Counted from the first letter of the stretch, positions 46,240 through 58,913 are shown. The stretch: 64,000 nucleotides of DNA from Tritrichomonas musculus (GCA_039105265.1 JAPFFF010000009.1:1798001-1862000), one strand, 5' to 3'. Numbers and translations: made by a program. The notes: generated from the letters alone by a model not told the origin.

Positions 46240-47760
46240 TTAAGTGGGAACACCACTACGTGGATTAGCTTTTGTATAAACAATAGTGTTCATTATAGCT
46301 TTTTGCCTGAACCTCATTGCAGGAGTCTGAGTTGTTCGTACTGTTTTTCTTAAAGTGGCTTCTCTTGCAGTTCTTCTGGAAGTAATTGCTAATTCTGCAG
46401 TTTCGATCAATGAATCGTCAATCATTGAATTGCCAAAGTTTGAATCTCCCATTATTGTCGACGATTGCTGCTGGCTTGTCTTTGTATCGAAAAGAAGTGA
46501 TGGGAGTTTTGAATTTGTTCCATTTCTTGCTGATTTCGGAGTTCGCGACCATGTACTATTTGATAATGTTTTGCTTGGTGAGTTTGTTGTTGATAAAAAT
46601 GTGTTATTCATAGTTGTTAGGGATGATGAATTAACACCTCCGCCTAAACTGCACATAAGAGTAGCTCCATCAACATTGAATTCAGCATGTTGTATAGCCT
46701 TTTCATTTTGTTCAAGTGATTTGGAACGTTTCAATTTAAGATTAGCAAGATATTGATTTGCACTGTCTTCACGGATTTTGTAATTTTTCTTCAATTTCTT
46801 TTCTAGCTCGGCTCTCTTCATATCTAATTCTTCATACCACTTAGCCTTATGATTTTGTCTCTCAACTTCCTCCAAAGCAGTAGCTTCATTATTGTAATCA
46901 ATTGCATCGGTATATCTTCCTGCTTTGACCAAGTTGGTTTCTCTTGCTCTTAATTCAAGAACTTGTGGCGAATATTTGAAAATTTCAGATGGTGGATCAA
47001 TCTCATACTGCTTATCAAATTCCATCAAAACATTTTCATTTTCTTTCTGAACTTCTTTCAATAACTTTTCTTTTTGAATTTCAGCATCTTTTATTATTTC
47101 ATCCCATTCTTCTTTGGATTTTTCATAATTAATTTGAGTATCAAATAAATGATTTTCGCGTTCAGCAAGTTTTTGAGCAGTGAATTCATAGAAAATATTT
47201 TCTGATCCTAATGTCTGTAATTTTCGTGAAGCATTAGCTGATTGTTCAGCAAGCCTATAATCTTTCACTTTTAAGGCATCACTTTTAATACGATTAAGCT
47301 CTTTATTGACAGTACCATATAAATCTGGATCCATCATATCAAATTGTCCTCTTAATGCATAATCAACGTTTGTATCAATTTCAACTTGATTTGGATTTTG
47401 TCCTTCATCTTCACTGTAAATATTACAATTCGCATATCCATTTGCCTTTCTTTCTGACCTTGGGCGAAGTTGCTTTGGATCATCTGAATAATGGTAATTT
47501 TTAATATGTTTAATAGCTGCTTGAAGTGAGCGTGATGCTGGTTGATTTCTCCATTCTTGCAATGCTGCAAATCGTTCTTCTAAAAGAGGAAGAAGATTTG
47601 GATAAATTTCAGGTTCTATTTGATCGATATTTAAACCATCAATAATATCAAAGACAATTTTACTTAAATCTGGATTATCATCAGCAAAATATTTATATAG
47701 TCTAGGTTTTTGCCTAGGTGAAGGTAAACCAAAAGTACGTGTGGGGCTCTTAGCCCTCAT
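46240..47760 (-). CDS. Coiled-coil protein with Ser/Thr-rich tail, 506 aa
   Basis: Not recognised as a named family. The N-terminus is basic and Pro-containing (MRAKSPTRTFGLPSPRQKPRL). Then comes a compact acidic segment (NPDLSKIVFDIIDGLNIDQIEPEIYPNLLPLLEERFAALQEW). Residues ~130-345 are helical with repeated Ala/Arg/Glu patterns (LKVKDYRLAEQSANASRKLQTL, YTDAIDYNNEATALEEVERQNHKAKWYEELDMKR). The tail is Ser/Thr/Asn-rich and then basic, with several Arg-Thr pairs. Similar layouts occur in trichomonad cytoskeletal proteins, but the function is unknown. The 233-bp gap to the kinesin gene end and the 254-bp gap to the HECT gene end contain T/A runs only. Confidence 0.65.
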   Translation of the reverse strand: MRAKSPTRTFGLPSPRQKPRLYKYFADDNPDLSKIVFDIIDGLNIDQIEPEIYPNLLPLLEERFAALQEWRNQPASRSLQAAIKHIKNYHYSDDPKQLRPRSERKANGYANCNIYSEDEGQNPNQVEIDTNVDYALRGQFDMMDPDLYGTVNKELNRIKSDALKVKDYRLAEQSANASRKLQTLGSENIFYEFTAQKLAERENHLFDTQINYEKSKEEWDEIIKDAEIQKEKLLKEVQKENENVLMEFDKQYEIDPPSEIFKYSPQVLELRARETNLVKAGRYTDAIDYNNEATALEEVERQNHKAKWYEELDMKRAELEKKLKKNYKIREDSANQYLANLKLKRSKSLEQNEKAIQHAEFNVDGATLMCSLGGGVNSSSLTTMNNTFLSTTNSPSKTLSNSTWSRTPKSARNGTNSKLPSLLFDTKTSQQQSSTIMGDSNFGNSMIDDSLIETAELAITSRRTAREATLRKTVRTTQTPAMRFRQKAIMNTIVYTKANPRSGVPT

Positions 47761-48014
47761 TTTTTTTTTTATTTAGTTTTGAGTGTATTTAATTTCAACA
47801 AAATTAACGTACACTAAGCCAATTTAAAATAATAAAATCTGAATAACTTTTTCTATATAAACATCAAGTATCATTCCAAATAAGTCACAAAAGTCATATT
47901 ATCTACCATAGTACTGCCATTATAAAAAAGAAAATGATGATAAACCTAAAATTTACAACAATGATATCATTTTTTATTTTTAATTAAATTCAAATAAATA
48001 AAAAAGCAATGATT

Positions 48015-49201
48015 TCAACCTAATTGAAAAGAATCTTCATTAATTGCAAGCATTAATTTTTGATTTAATTCTTCTTCTGTTTCATATTCAGGCAAGTCGA
48101 TAGTATTAAAACATGTATGAGCAACAGGGAGTCTCTCTTTCCCGCCACCTGGCTGAATAGTTATTGGATTTCCGATATCTTTATAATGCCTGAAGCCATT
48201 TGCTGGCACTTGAGAGGAACCTGTAATGAACATTAATAACTTTGCCAAGTTTGCATTACTCCACTTTTTAATAGAATCAAAGAATAAAACAACAAATCTT
48301 GAACTTTTTGTATAAGGGGATGTACATTTTGTATTCTCTCTCATATCGTCCACATCTATTTTTGGAATTCCACAAATCAGCAAATCAAGCTCGCCTGGCG
48401 TGAAAATCCGAATATTTTGATGAGGAATAATCGAATCGAAACCGTCACAAAAAGAATTAATTTGATCAATGATTGATTGTCGAGAATGATAATCAACCAT
48501 TAAATCGACAAATTCGGATTTGCTTTCATTTGTCACTTTGATATCACTTCCATTTTCTTTCAATTCTATCGTCTTTGAAATTCCATAGTCATTCTTGTCG
48601 ACCTCGAAGTAATACTCGTTATATTGGTCATTGTCGATGTCGTTATTAAGAATGTATTGGAGTGAATTAAAGATGTTTTCATCCGAATCTTCAAGATCTT
48701 TCAACGACACTTTTCGATGCAAAATTTGGCGAAGAAATGAACGTGTCAAATGACAATCAACATTTTCACCTTGAAGAAGAACGCGTCCAATGATCATTCC
48801 GGCAAACTTGAAGAACTTTAGATGATCAGGGTTCGCATATGATAAACGACTTGGCTGGTAACTGTTCTTTTCAGTCGCTATAAACAAGCCGTAATTGGGA
48901 TTAAATAGTTCTCTTGTTACCTTTGTAAACCAGTCTCTTCTTAAGCCACCGAGATCGATTCCGGCATTATGAATATATTTGATTTTAATTCTGTATCTCC
49001 ATTCTTTGTGTGGCAGAAAGAACAGTTGATTGAATGAGCTTTCAATAATGTGTTCGGGATCAATGTCAATTTCTGTCGAACGGAATGAAATAATTCTTCG
49101 CTTCATTGCGTGTTGGAATAACTCAAGTCGATGCTGGAATGAAAAGAATTCAGGATAATCATTAAATAAAGCAATTGTACATTTTCTTTTATTTAATCGT
49201 G

Positions 49202-49232
<31 letters not shown>

Positions 49233-52200
49233 ATCATCGTAGAAACTTTTGTATGCTTTCTTTAGCTGGCTTTGAATTATGTCATTAATGACTTCGCGAT
49301 GCTTGCTAAATGTCTCCCAAAAAAGCGGATCCGAGTCCCAAATAAATTGCGGAATTGGCTGGAATGAAGATGATTGATTGTTTATTGAATCGTTCATAAT
49401 TATTGACTTTTGTTGATTTCTTTTCGGTGTCAAACAATTAATCAATTCAACAATCAATTCATCATTCGTGCTTTCATCTTTCTTTTCTAATTTTTTAATG
49501 AGTAGATTCATCAAATCATTGTGATTTGATTTCAATAATGAAGGGATATTTTTCAAGTATTCTTTAATTAATTCCATGTTTACATTTTCTTTGTAAATTA
49601 CATCATGAAATGAATTATGTATTATGCTCATGTGTTCCAATTCATTTTGATTGAATTTGGAACAAATTTTTAATGCTTTCTTAATGAAATCAACTTTCTT
49701 TGTCAAAAGCATAAAGCAAATTACATGAGTCACTTGAATTGGAAGTTTATGATTATGAATGCCAATCAATATATTTCCTATCTTTTCAAGAATGGATTCA
49801 TTAGTTCGACACTGAGGCTTCAAACAAAAATGAACAAGTTTTGCAAGAGATTTTTTAATGAATTTTTTCTTGAAATCGACACTAGAAAAAAGTTCTGATA
49901 AAAGCGATAATAACAAATATAAATCATTACTGATATTTTTACCTTCTTTTTCTTCTTCATCCTTAATTAATTCTAATTTTTCATCAATTAATAAACTAAA
50001 ATGCTTTGAAATTTTTTTGTCACGAGTCATTCTTACAAGTAACTCAGAAAGATTATTGAAAATTGATTCATTATTTGAAAAGAAACTTAATTTATCGATC
50101 AACATTTTGAACAATTCTTTTTGTTCATATTGATCTTTAAATATTTCTTCTATATTTAAGTTTTTAACAACTTCATTTTCATCCGGATAATCATTTTTAA
50201 TTATTTTAAGCTCATTATTAACTTCAGATAAAACATTTATATGCTGATTTAGAATTGGATACTTTTTATCAAGTATGAACCAACTAAAAACCCATCTTTC
50301 TTTTTGAATCAAATATTTTTCCATTTTTATTGTTATTTCATATGGTCTGACAATTCCATTTTCCAATTTAGCTTTTTTCTGCTTTACATCTAATTTCATG
50401 TAATGGTGAATGAGATTACTAGCATTACTATCAATAGAATGACCATAATTAGGCGTTCTTTGATAATTAATCCAAAATTCTCTCTTTTTAAAAATGTTTG
50501 CTATGAACGATAAAGTTCTTTTTTCGATTTTAAAATGAGGAACATTCAAAAATAACTTCTTGTGCGTATGATTTATCAAATATGGTGCAAAAGTAGGAAG
50601 ATGATCGAAAGCGTTATAAAAACGATTATTTTTTTCTTTATATTCATTAATGTAAACAACTTGATAACTATTAAATATATGCAAAGAATAATAATAATAA
50701 TCCAAGAGCATATAAATCATATTGAAATAGTTCGCTTGAAAGGATTCATTGGTGAATGTTCTATTCAACAATTTCGGTATCAGTTCAATAAAATTATATT
50801 TTAATAAGGCAGCCATTAAAACTGTTCTAATTTCGGATTCACAAAGAATTGAATAAATAATATAATTCAAACAAAAAATAGTGGAATTACTAAATGTGTT
50901 AATGCCATGGAAGAACCAAATAATGAATTCATCAATCATCTTGTTTGAATGCAAAGAAGAAATCAAAAATGAAAGTGCACAAATCGATGTTTTTACTTTC
51001 TTTTCTCTTTCTAAATCATTGTCAGAATCGAAAACAAGATGAAAATTATCAAGCTCATTAAGAACAATATCGAATATATGAACAGAAAATGAATCTAAAA
51101 GGAATGGAAAAGTACAAGCAATGCTATTTAAACAAAAAAATGCTTGATAATTTCCTTGCTTCTCTTTAATTGATTCAAAAAGTTTAAACAAAATTGTTTT
51201 TTCAAAAACTGATTCATTGTAAACAAATTCATTTGTTTTTCCGATTCTAATGAAAGATTTTTGTGTCTTATTAAAAACTCTGACACAATCAAGAGCCTTT
51301 ATAAACAATTCCTTATATTCCACATATTCATTTATAAAATATCTCAGAAAATCTCTGACTTTAATTTCCCAAGAACAGTCATACTTATGGAATAAAATTT
51401 GAAGATAACCGGAAACCAATGATTGATTCTTCATCATTCGCTTAAATAAGTTATGAATCAAATCATCATTTATTTCAATGTCTTTACTATCTAAAATTGG
51501 CAAAAGAAGTTCATCAATTTCTTTTTCAAATGAATCATTTTCAATCAAATTTTCATTGTTTGAATTGACTGTTAATTGAAACTTCTTTGTCAATTCAACA
51601 AGCTCATCTGAAATGTTAAAACTATTAATAAATTCAACAGCCAATTCAATCTTTTCTTTATCTTTTTCATCATTCAATAAGTTCTTTAAATTCTCAGTTT
51701 TTTCTATTTTTAATTTGGGACAATTTTTACATAATTTTGTGATGACGTACAAAGCATTCAAAACAATTGTTTCTGATGAATTTGTATCTTGAATCACATT
51801 GATAACAGCATCAATGATATTTTTGGTTTTATTTATGAAGTTGAAATTAATTACAGAACGAATTGACTTGTAATTTGCTTCATGCAAGTGATTTATCATA
51901 TATAAAAAGAAACCAGACAAGTTTTGCTTTACATTTCGAAACAGGTTTGAGCAGCCGACAAAATATGTAAACAGAATAGTTTTATCTGCACAATATTCAT
52001 CATTTGAAACTGATTCAATCAATGAATCTATTATTTCATATTTCTGAGGAGGTTTGAAAAAGGATGATTTTTCATTATTTATTTCACAAGTCAGGATTGA
52101 ATCAATACTTGCCTTTATAACAGGCGAATCATCATTTAACATACTTTTAAATGTCGATAGAAATAGTTTCTGAATTTCACTGACTTTGTTCATTATATTG

Positions 52201-53972
52201 TCATTTAACAAAATAGAATTTTTCATCCAATTATTTAATAAAATTGCATAAAATGGCAAAATTGTTTCTTTTTCTATTCCTTTAATTTTTGCACATTTTA
52301 CGTTTTCACTATATATTAATGCGTTAACAACTAATGATAATGATTCTTCATCAAAATCTGATAATAAATCAAAATTAAATTCTGTAATGAAATTGGCCAA
52401 TTTTTCTGAATTAAGAACATTTTTGGATGCAAAAAGAGACAAATTTAAAAGACGTGATGATTCGTTTTTATAATCTTTTTTAGCAAATGTGTAAATGTAA
52501 AAATAAAATTGATTCTTTTTTTCATTCAATAAGAATTGTCTTTCGACAATTTTTGAAATTGCTTGAAAACGAATCAATTCGATAAATTTATAATTGGGAA
52601 GTATTTTTCGTTTTGTTATTTCATCGATCAAATAAAGCATGTGACTTTCATTTGAAAACAATTTATAAACGTTAGAATCCAATGAATTTACAAACAACAA
52701 TATGAATTCAATTTGTTGTTTGTTTGGTGGATAAAGTGAAAATATCATATCATCTATAATTTTAATTGTTTTTGAATCATCATTTGATCTCTGAAGTGAA
52801 GAAACAATTGTTTTTATTGTCTTTTCATTTATATTCTCACTCAAAAGAGAATAAACACGAAGATAAAAATCAGAAGTTGTTAAAACTGGAGATGAAATTG
52901 AGCCATATTGAAATATTGAATTAATTGAATCAACATCATTTATTTCAAGCAACGCAACGTCTTTCAATTTTTGTGGCAAAAATTCAAAATTTTGGCCAAA
53001 AAGTTTTATCACAAAATGTGGATCAGGGTGATCGACAAATTTTAGCGCAATTTCCTTTGGAAGTGTAAAATCATATCCATTCAAATATTCAATGATGTCA
53101 GATGTCATATCATCCGCCGAGAGGTAATTGAAAACTTTTTCAATTGAATTAATGTTCAAATTCATTTCTCTACATTTTTGAATAAAAATAAGTACAAATT
53201 CTCTATTTAATATTGATGATTTAATGTAAAAATTTTCAATTTTCGGGAAAAATTGACGGAATTCGTCATTTGTCATTGATTTCAAAATAATTACAAAGTC
53301 ATCAACAGAGAGAATCGATTGTAAATAAGAATTCGTGACCAACGGGGCTATAATTTTATTAATTAATCCTTTCTTTATGATGTTTTGAATAAGTTTTATG
53401 ATTTTCTCTTTGTTTGCTTTGCAAAAGTTTTGGTTTTGTTGAGAAAAAAGATAAGAACAACAAATAGAAACAATTTCTTCACCTAAATCTGATAATAATA
53501 CAAGATTAAGAATTAAATTTAATTTGAATTGATCTGGAATTTGATGGCTAAAAATTTTGATTTTTTGATTTGAATTTTGAATTTGAGGTAATATTTCTTT
53601 TAATGAATTATCAACGAAAAAATGATAATTGGGAAGTTTTAATGTTGTTTCAAATCGAATTAAGCAAGGAATGATAGAAGTCGTAATAATGATATAATTT
53701 GAATTGAATTTTGCTTTTCCTAAAATAAGGTTAAAGATTTTTGCAATTTGAATTGTATAATTTGAAAAACAATATATAATCAACGAAAAAAGTTCACTGG
53801 CTAGCTCATATGATACATCTTTTTCAAGATATGTTAAGGCTTCAATTACTAATTGCTCTATTTCATCACTATAATCTTCGTTTTGTATATCAATAAATGA
53901 TTGATGTACACGATCGATTATATTAGAGTCGTTAAAAACTATTGATGTTGATAATAACAATGAGCAGTCCAT
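48015..53972 (-). CDS. HECT-type E3 ubiquitin ligase, HUWE1/Tom1-like, 1985 aa
   Basis: HECT ligases receive ubiquitin on a catalytic Cys and pass it to substrates. The HECT domain fills residues ~1610-1985: IDPEHIIESSFNQLFFLPHK, AGIDLGGLRRDWFTKVTRELFNPNYGLF, and the C-lobe with LPVAHTCFNTIDLPEYE, where Cys1954 is the catalytic residue. The wording of the C-lobe end (AHTCFN-DLP-Y) is closest to HUWE1/Tom1/UPL1 ligases. The upstream ~1600 residues are helical solenoid-like with many Leu/Ile/Asn, fitting ARM/HEAT repeats. A Glu tract precedes the HECT domain (DDEEEEEEEEEEARLNKRK). The length is below HUWE1 (about 4400) and Tom1 (about 3270). Ubiquitin-binding modules (UBA, UIM, WWE) are not seen. 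Confidence 0.92.
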
Positions 53973-54391
53973 TTTTCAAATATATTTGACATTTCAATTA
54001 AAATTTTCCAAAATTTTAATGAAAATTTCGGTCTATCAAAAAAGTTACACTTTTCAGACAAAATGCTCTCAATTTTTTTTCAATCACTCCTATTCAATTC
54101 GAAGACTTTTTTATGATAAAAAAAGAGTTGATTTTTTTTTTATTTTATTCCAAAAAACAAGTCAAAACAAGTTCATATATCAATATCATAATAAATAAGA
54201 TTGAGAGGATTTTGTCCGAAAAGTGTTTGAAGATTTTTTTATGTAAAGTATTCAAAAAAGTTGCACTTTTGCCGTGTGCCGTAGAAGTTTTGTATAATAA
54301 ACTATTCAATGAACGACGAAATAGCCGTATTTTACAAAACCGCCGAAGGGCTAGTTTCTCAATATATCAAAATTTCCGTCTATATAGATGC

Positions 54392-54422
<31 letters not shown>

Positions 54423-55499
54423 GTATTTTACACTTATTAGCATTTTTATTAATATATTTATTTTTTTTTGCAATATAAATAATAATATGAGATATGTTAT
54501 TAATTTTTTTTTTTTTCAATTTTTATGGTATTATCACATTTGTGTATGCAACATTCTATTGATGTTTTTTTTTGTTGGATTTTCTGTTTTAATTATTTTG
54601 ATATTTTGATATGTAATATCAAATAATTTGTTGCAAATTATTCGTTTTTTTGGGGCTTCATAACCAATTCACACATTATCTGGAATATCATTTGGCTTTA
54701 TAACATTAAACACAATATAGCTAACGTCAATAATTTTTTTTAAATATCGAAATTTAAATCAATTGTATATCCAAAGTGAAAATTTTGTGTTTCTGTTTTA
54801 AACACAATTGTTTTAATGGTTAATGGAAAATACTGGAATTGAAAGAACTCAAAGAGTGATTAATAAAAGAACTGCATCATCAGATAGACCATCTACCAGA
54901 TCTGGATAAAATGCAATTTTACCAAATAATTGCAATGAATTATGAAAGACAAACTGGATTCATAAATCATATAATATAAAATTCAATAAAAATATAAACG
55001 ATGAACAATAATAAAAGCAATTCAAACCAACTAAAAAGCAACAATAATAATATTAAATAGTTGATATTTCATCATCCCAGTTTTTGAGATAGAGGAAAGA
55101 ATACCCCTAAACCTTTTATACGAAGTTGATTTAATTCATTTTAGCAAAAAAATTTATATCTTTGAAAATAAATCTTACTGTATAAATTATAATATTTTTT
55201 CATGACTTTTAAATAATGTAAAAACATAAAAATTAAATAACAGAAGATAAAATTTAAAATAAAAGCATTTTTAATACACAAGAATTTGAATATATTATTG
55301 AAAAAAAAATAACGAATTCAATAAAATACATATTAATTTATTGTAACCAAAAAAATGTTATTTGAGTATTTATTTTTATTAAAAAATTAATATAATAAAA
55401 ATAAAATTATATTTAGTTTTTAATTTAACTTATACTTGAAAATTAAGGAAAAATAAGGAGATTTAATATAAAGAAGTTTTCAATTTAAATTTTATTGAA
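53973..55499. other. 1.5-kb AT-rich spacer
   Basis: This divergent spacer lies between the HECT ligase and the 1072-residue coiled-coil gene. It contains the structured repeat at 54022-54383, a 33-nt T-run near 54388-54420, and otherwise nothing I can call. A stretch near 54850-54910 (IERTQRVINKRTASSDRPSTRSG in one frame) looks slightly protein-like and could be a relic. The section from 54960 to 55490 is plain AT-rich DNA. Confidence 0.5.
54022..54383. repeat. Small structured repeat cluster upstream of the HECT gene
   Basis: The interval is bounded by direct copies of aaaatttcSgtctat (54022-54036 and 54369-54383, one mismatch). Inside are another direct pair, caaaaaagttRcactttt (54037-54054 and 54253-54270, one mismatch), and a 26-bp inverted pair (54048-54073 and 54200-54225, 24 of 26 matching). 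The last ~120 bp are richer in G+C (tgccgtgtgccgtagaag, accgccgaagggc) than anything nearby. It may be a short non-autonomous element or a regulatory/structured RNA region. No coding sequence was recognised. Confidence 0.6.
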
Positions 55500-58400
55500 A
55501 TGGAAAACAAGAATGCATCCTGGATCAAAGGTCCATTACCTCCTTTAGCAGAAAGTATTTTAATGTCTGGCCTAGTTTCAAATAAAGGTGCATCAAATAA
55601 TTCTATAATTGTTAAATCAGCATCATCAGATTCGCTTGAGAATATTCATCTACATCCTCCTACTTCTTATACACCAATAAATCAACTAAAACAACAACAG
55701 AAAAAGGTAAACACTCCATCTCCTTCTGTTTTAAAAAACGAAAATATTATATCTCAAACTGTCAATGCCACCGCCAAATTAACCAAATCATCAAATATAA
55801 CACCATATAGAAAAGGAATTTCAATCAGCTCAATTTCACAACAAAGAAATCAATCTGACGATTTAAATAAAACATCAAAGCCAAAGTCAGATTTTGTTTT
55901 TGTTGTTAATCCAAAGAGCAGATTGAATAATACAGCCAAAAGTTTTCAAAATTCAAATATATTGGAATCTTTTGGAATGGGATCAACTATATCAACCAAA
56001 CATTATGGAAATGCTAGTATAGGAGAATCTACCAACAATATTGTTAGTGAATTAGATGCAAATATCGCGTTACTTAATAATCCAGATCAGCAAAGGGAAG
56101 AATCAACATCACAGTCCTATAGCGACCAGTTATTAATAAGAGAAAAACTAATTAAAATACATAATTATTCATTTAATCAATTAATATTATCGGAAAAATC
56201 TATATGCTCTGATAGAGCTCTATTATTAAGACGCTTTATGAAATTTTACAATTCATTAATAGACGAGGTACCAGCACTGAGAGAGGAAATAAAACAACAA
56301 GAAAAGTCATTTTCAGAGACTGTCGAAAGAATTCAACAAGAAAAGAAAGAAATTGAAGACAAATTTCAGAGTGACTCCAATATTGAAAAAGAATTAAGAG
56401 ACCACATTTTGATACTGGAAGAAAAAAACAAAGAATTAACAGAAGAATCAAACAAGAAAGATTTAACGATATCATCCACTACTTTTGAAACAGATTACTT
56501 GAAAGGTCAAATTGTACAATTACAATTCAAGCTACAAAACAAGAAACAGCGACGAAAAATGCTTAAAAATGCCATTTCACAAATGGAAGAAGAGTGCCAG
56601 AGCCAACTCAAGCAGATAGATTCATTAACCAAAGCATTAGAAGAAATGAACCAAGGTGAAACAGGTTATATTCAAAAATATCACCGTGTCTCAACTGAGC
56701 TTGAGAAAGCTAAGCAAGAGATCGAAGATCTTAAGACAGAAATGAACAATGTCCCTGTAATTTTAAAAAAAGATATTTCTGTTGATACACAAGATCTTCC
56801 AGCTCCAACGAAAAAACGAAATCCTACTAGTTCACTTGATCAAACAGCGGGTAAAAACAAAATCAGCACCATCAATGAAGATAATGAAGATGATATTCAT
56901 TTTGACACTATTAGTAATAATAAAAAGCAAGGAAAAGACACAAATTCAATTGAAAAGCCAAAACCGTGTAATCAATCAAGTAATGCAAATTTCCAAGTAA
57001 AAAAGTTGAACTTATCTAGAAGACAAACATCCCACATTCTTCCTCTTTCTCTCAGTAGCAACAGCGGCCTCAGCTCTACTCTTGGAAATGAGAAAAAGAA
57101 GAAGAATCCTCCTGGATTGAAGACTTTGTCAGCTGCCTCAGATTTCACTCAAAATATGGCTGACATTTTTAATTTAATTGAAAAAAAGACTGCTACAATT
57201 CAGACGTCACCAAGACTTGCCGAAACTCTTCAGATACACAAAGATGTCATTGACTACAACAATGTCAACTTCTCACAAGAGAAAAGCAAATCGAACGATA
57301 ATTTTCAGAAGAAAGAGAAAAAAGTCACAAATCAAGATGAGGACAAATATCAATTGAAAATCGACTCAATAGAGTTTAAATGTCCTCTTCCAGACAACTA
57401 TAAAGTAAATATTCAAGAAGTAGAACAAGTACCAGATATATTGAAGATGATCATGCCTATTATGTCTCGTCCTTATGTTGGCCGTCATCCTACAGATCTT
57501 AAGATATTAGATAATAATGTTACCACACAACACCAAATTGTTAGCAACGAAAAACCTTTAGTATGGGCCTTACAATTAATTCACACATTCCTCCTTGATC
57601 CTTATGTTCGATCCAACGAACATCTTAACAAAACCTCGATTGAACCCATTTTTATCGACTGGATTACCAACCGTTACAAACTACAACACCTTGTCAATCA
57701 AGTTATTACGGATTTCAGCAACCTTTTAGTTTCGAACAGATCAATATCAGCTGTTATGTCGCTTTTTTATGATATTTTGGAAGGACAATACACAGTCACA
57801 GAACTATCGTTCTTTTCTACCCTTTATTCGTTCTCTAACCAGTTTACATACCCAAGTCTTCCTAAATGTCTTGAAGAGATGACAATAGACAGTAGCGGGT
57901 ATGATCAATTTACCATTCATATAACTGTTGCAGCCAAAATATTCGCCAAATGTTTCACCGACGAAATTTGCGACACATTTCTCTTGAAAAAAGCAAACGA
58001 AATCAAGGAAAAAGAAGATAGTCCTCTGATCAACTATTTCGAGTTTCTTAAGAAATCAATGGAATTCTTCGGCGATAAACATAAGTTGCTCTACATGCAG
58101 TCCAAAAACTTACTCATGATTTGCGGATGTTCTGATCCTCTTATAATTAGTTATGATCCTTTCGTCACTTTCATGACTTTCCTCGATTATAAAGGGAAAG
58201 AATTACGAAAGGAATGGAAGGCGATTAAGTCGTTATCAACTCCCGCCCAAGATGAAAACGATGATACAAATCATATCGACCAAAGTCCTGATACTGTCCA
58301 GCTTCGTGACTTGTTGGGATATCTTGCTGAAAAAGAAACGCAGTTTGTCAATTTGTTGAACATGATTCCAATGCATCAGGCAGTTTTGACACTAAAGAGC

Positions 58401-58718
58401 TTTTCTTCAATCATAAGTAACTTGTTCATCGACCTGATGAAAAGATTCATGAAAATTAAGAAGATTCAAGAAAAATTCCCGCCTGCTATTAATGATAAAA
58501 TTAAGGATGATTTGAATGAACTCAAAGTTTCGTACTTGTGCGCAAATATTCCAAGAATCCTTTGGTATTACAGATTAATTTTGATGAAAGTTGATAAAGG
58601 CTTAATGAAGGAAAAAGGTTTCATTCCTTTCCACCCACAGTCTACTATTGAAGTAATCAAGCAACTTGTGGAATATTTAGATAGAGCTGAATCAGTTTCT
58701 TTTGCTTTACTTTGTTGA
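55500..58718 (+). CDS. Large coiled-coil protein with conserved-looking C-terminal helical domain, 1072 aa
   Basis: Not recognised. Residues 1-215 are Ser/Asn/Thr-rich and disordered. Residues ~215-420 form a coiled coil (EEIKQQEKSFSETVERIQQEKKEIEDKF and onward). Residues ~420-610 are basic and disordered. The last ~430 residues (from SIEFKCPLPDNYKVN) make a dense helical domain with balanced composition and several Cys/Trp (KPLVWALQLIHTFLLDPYVR, FVTFMTFLDYKGKELRKEW, IPRILWYYRLIL). That domain is likely the functional core. The overall plan resembles ciliary or basal-body scaffold proteins, but I cannot assign it. The start follows ttcaatttaaattttattgaaATG, and no TCAYWW initiator is evident. 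Confidence 0.65.
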   Translation: MENKNASWIKGPLPPLAESILMSGLVSNKGASNNSIIVKSASSDSLENIHLHPPTSYTPINQLKQQQKKVNTPSPSVLKNENIISQTVNATAKLTKSSNITPYRKGISISSISQQRNQSDDLNKTSKPKSDFVFVVNPKSRLNNTAKSFQNSNILESFGMGSTISTKHYGNASIGESTNNIVSELDANIALLNNPDQQREESTSQSYSDQLLIREKLIKIHNYSFNQLILSEKSICSDRALLLRRFMKFYNSLIDEVPALREEIKQQEKSFSETVERIQQEKKEIEDKFQSDSNIEKELRDHILILEEKNKELTEESNKKDLTISSTTFETDYLKGQIVQLQFKLQNKKQRRKMLKNAISQMEEECQSQLKQIDSLTKALEEMNQGETGYIQKYHRVSTELEKAKQEIEDLKTEMNNVPVILKKDISVDTQDLPAPTKKRNPTSSLDQTAGKNKISTINEDNEDDIHFDTISNNKKQGKDTNSIEKPKPCNQSSNANFQVKKLNLSRRQTSHILPLSLSSNSGLSSTLGNEKKKKNPPGLKTLSAASDFTQNMADIFNLIEKKTATIQTSPRLAETLQIHKDVIDYNNVNFSQEKSKSNDNFQKKEKKVTNQDEDKYQLKIDSIEFKCPLPDNYKVNIQEVEQVPDILKMIMPIMSRPYVGRHPTDLKILDNNVTTQHQIVSNEKPLVWALQLIHTFLLDPYVRSNEHLNKTSIEPIFIDWITNRYKLQHLVNQVITDFSNLLVSNRSISAVMSLFYDILEGQYTVTELSFFSTLYSFSNQFTYPSLPKCLEEMTIDSSGYDQFTIHITVAAKIFAKCFTDEICDTFLLKKANEIKEKEDSPLINYFEFLKKSMEFFGDKHKLLYMQSKNLLMICGCSDPLIISYDPFVTFMTFLDYKGKELRKEWKAIKSLSTPAQDENDDTNHIDQSPDTVQLRDLLGYLAEKETQFVNLLNMIPMHQAVLTLKSFSSIISNLFIDLMKRFMKIKKIQEKFPPAINDKIKDDLNELKVSYLCANIPRILWYYRLILMKVDKGLMKEKGFIPFHPQSTIEVIKQLVEYLDRAESVSFALLC

Positions 58719-58722
58719 ATTT

Positions 58723-58744
58723 TATTATTATTATTATTATTATT
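58723..58744 (+). repeat. TTA/ATT microsatellite
   Basis: Seven or more uninterrupted TTA units begin immediately after the stop of the 1072-residue protein gene. A simple repeat of no evident function. Confidence 0.8.
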
Positions 58745-58913
58745 TGTGTTTATATAAAATATTGAATTATGATTTTACTTTGTTATTTTTTTTATTGATA
58801 AAGAGCCATTATCAACCAACTTTAAACTTTACTATGAATTTGCTTTGATAAATTTATATTCTTCAAAGTTATTTTTAATTTATTACAGTTATACTATCAA
58901 CTTTTATAACAAC

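Noticed and set aside
54113-54421. 102-codon frame upstream of the HECT gene
   Set aside because: Mostly Lys/Phe/Ile and ending in a T-run. The repeats at 54022-54383 explain the organisation better.
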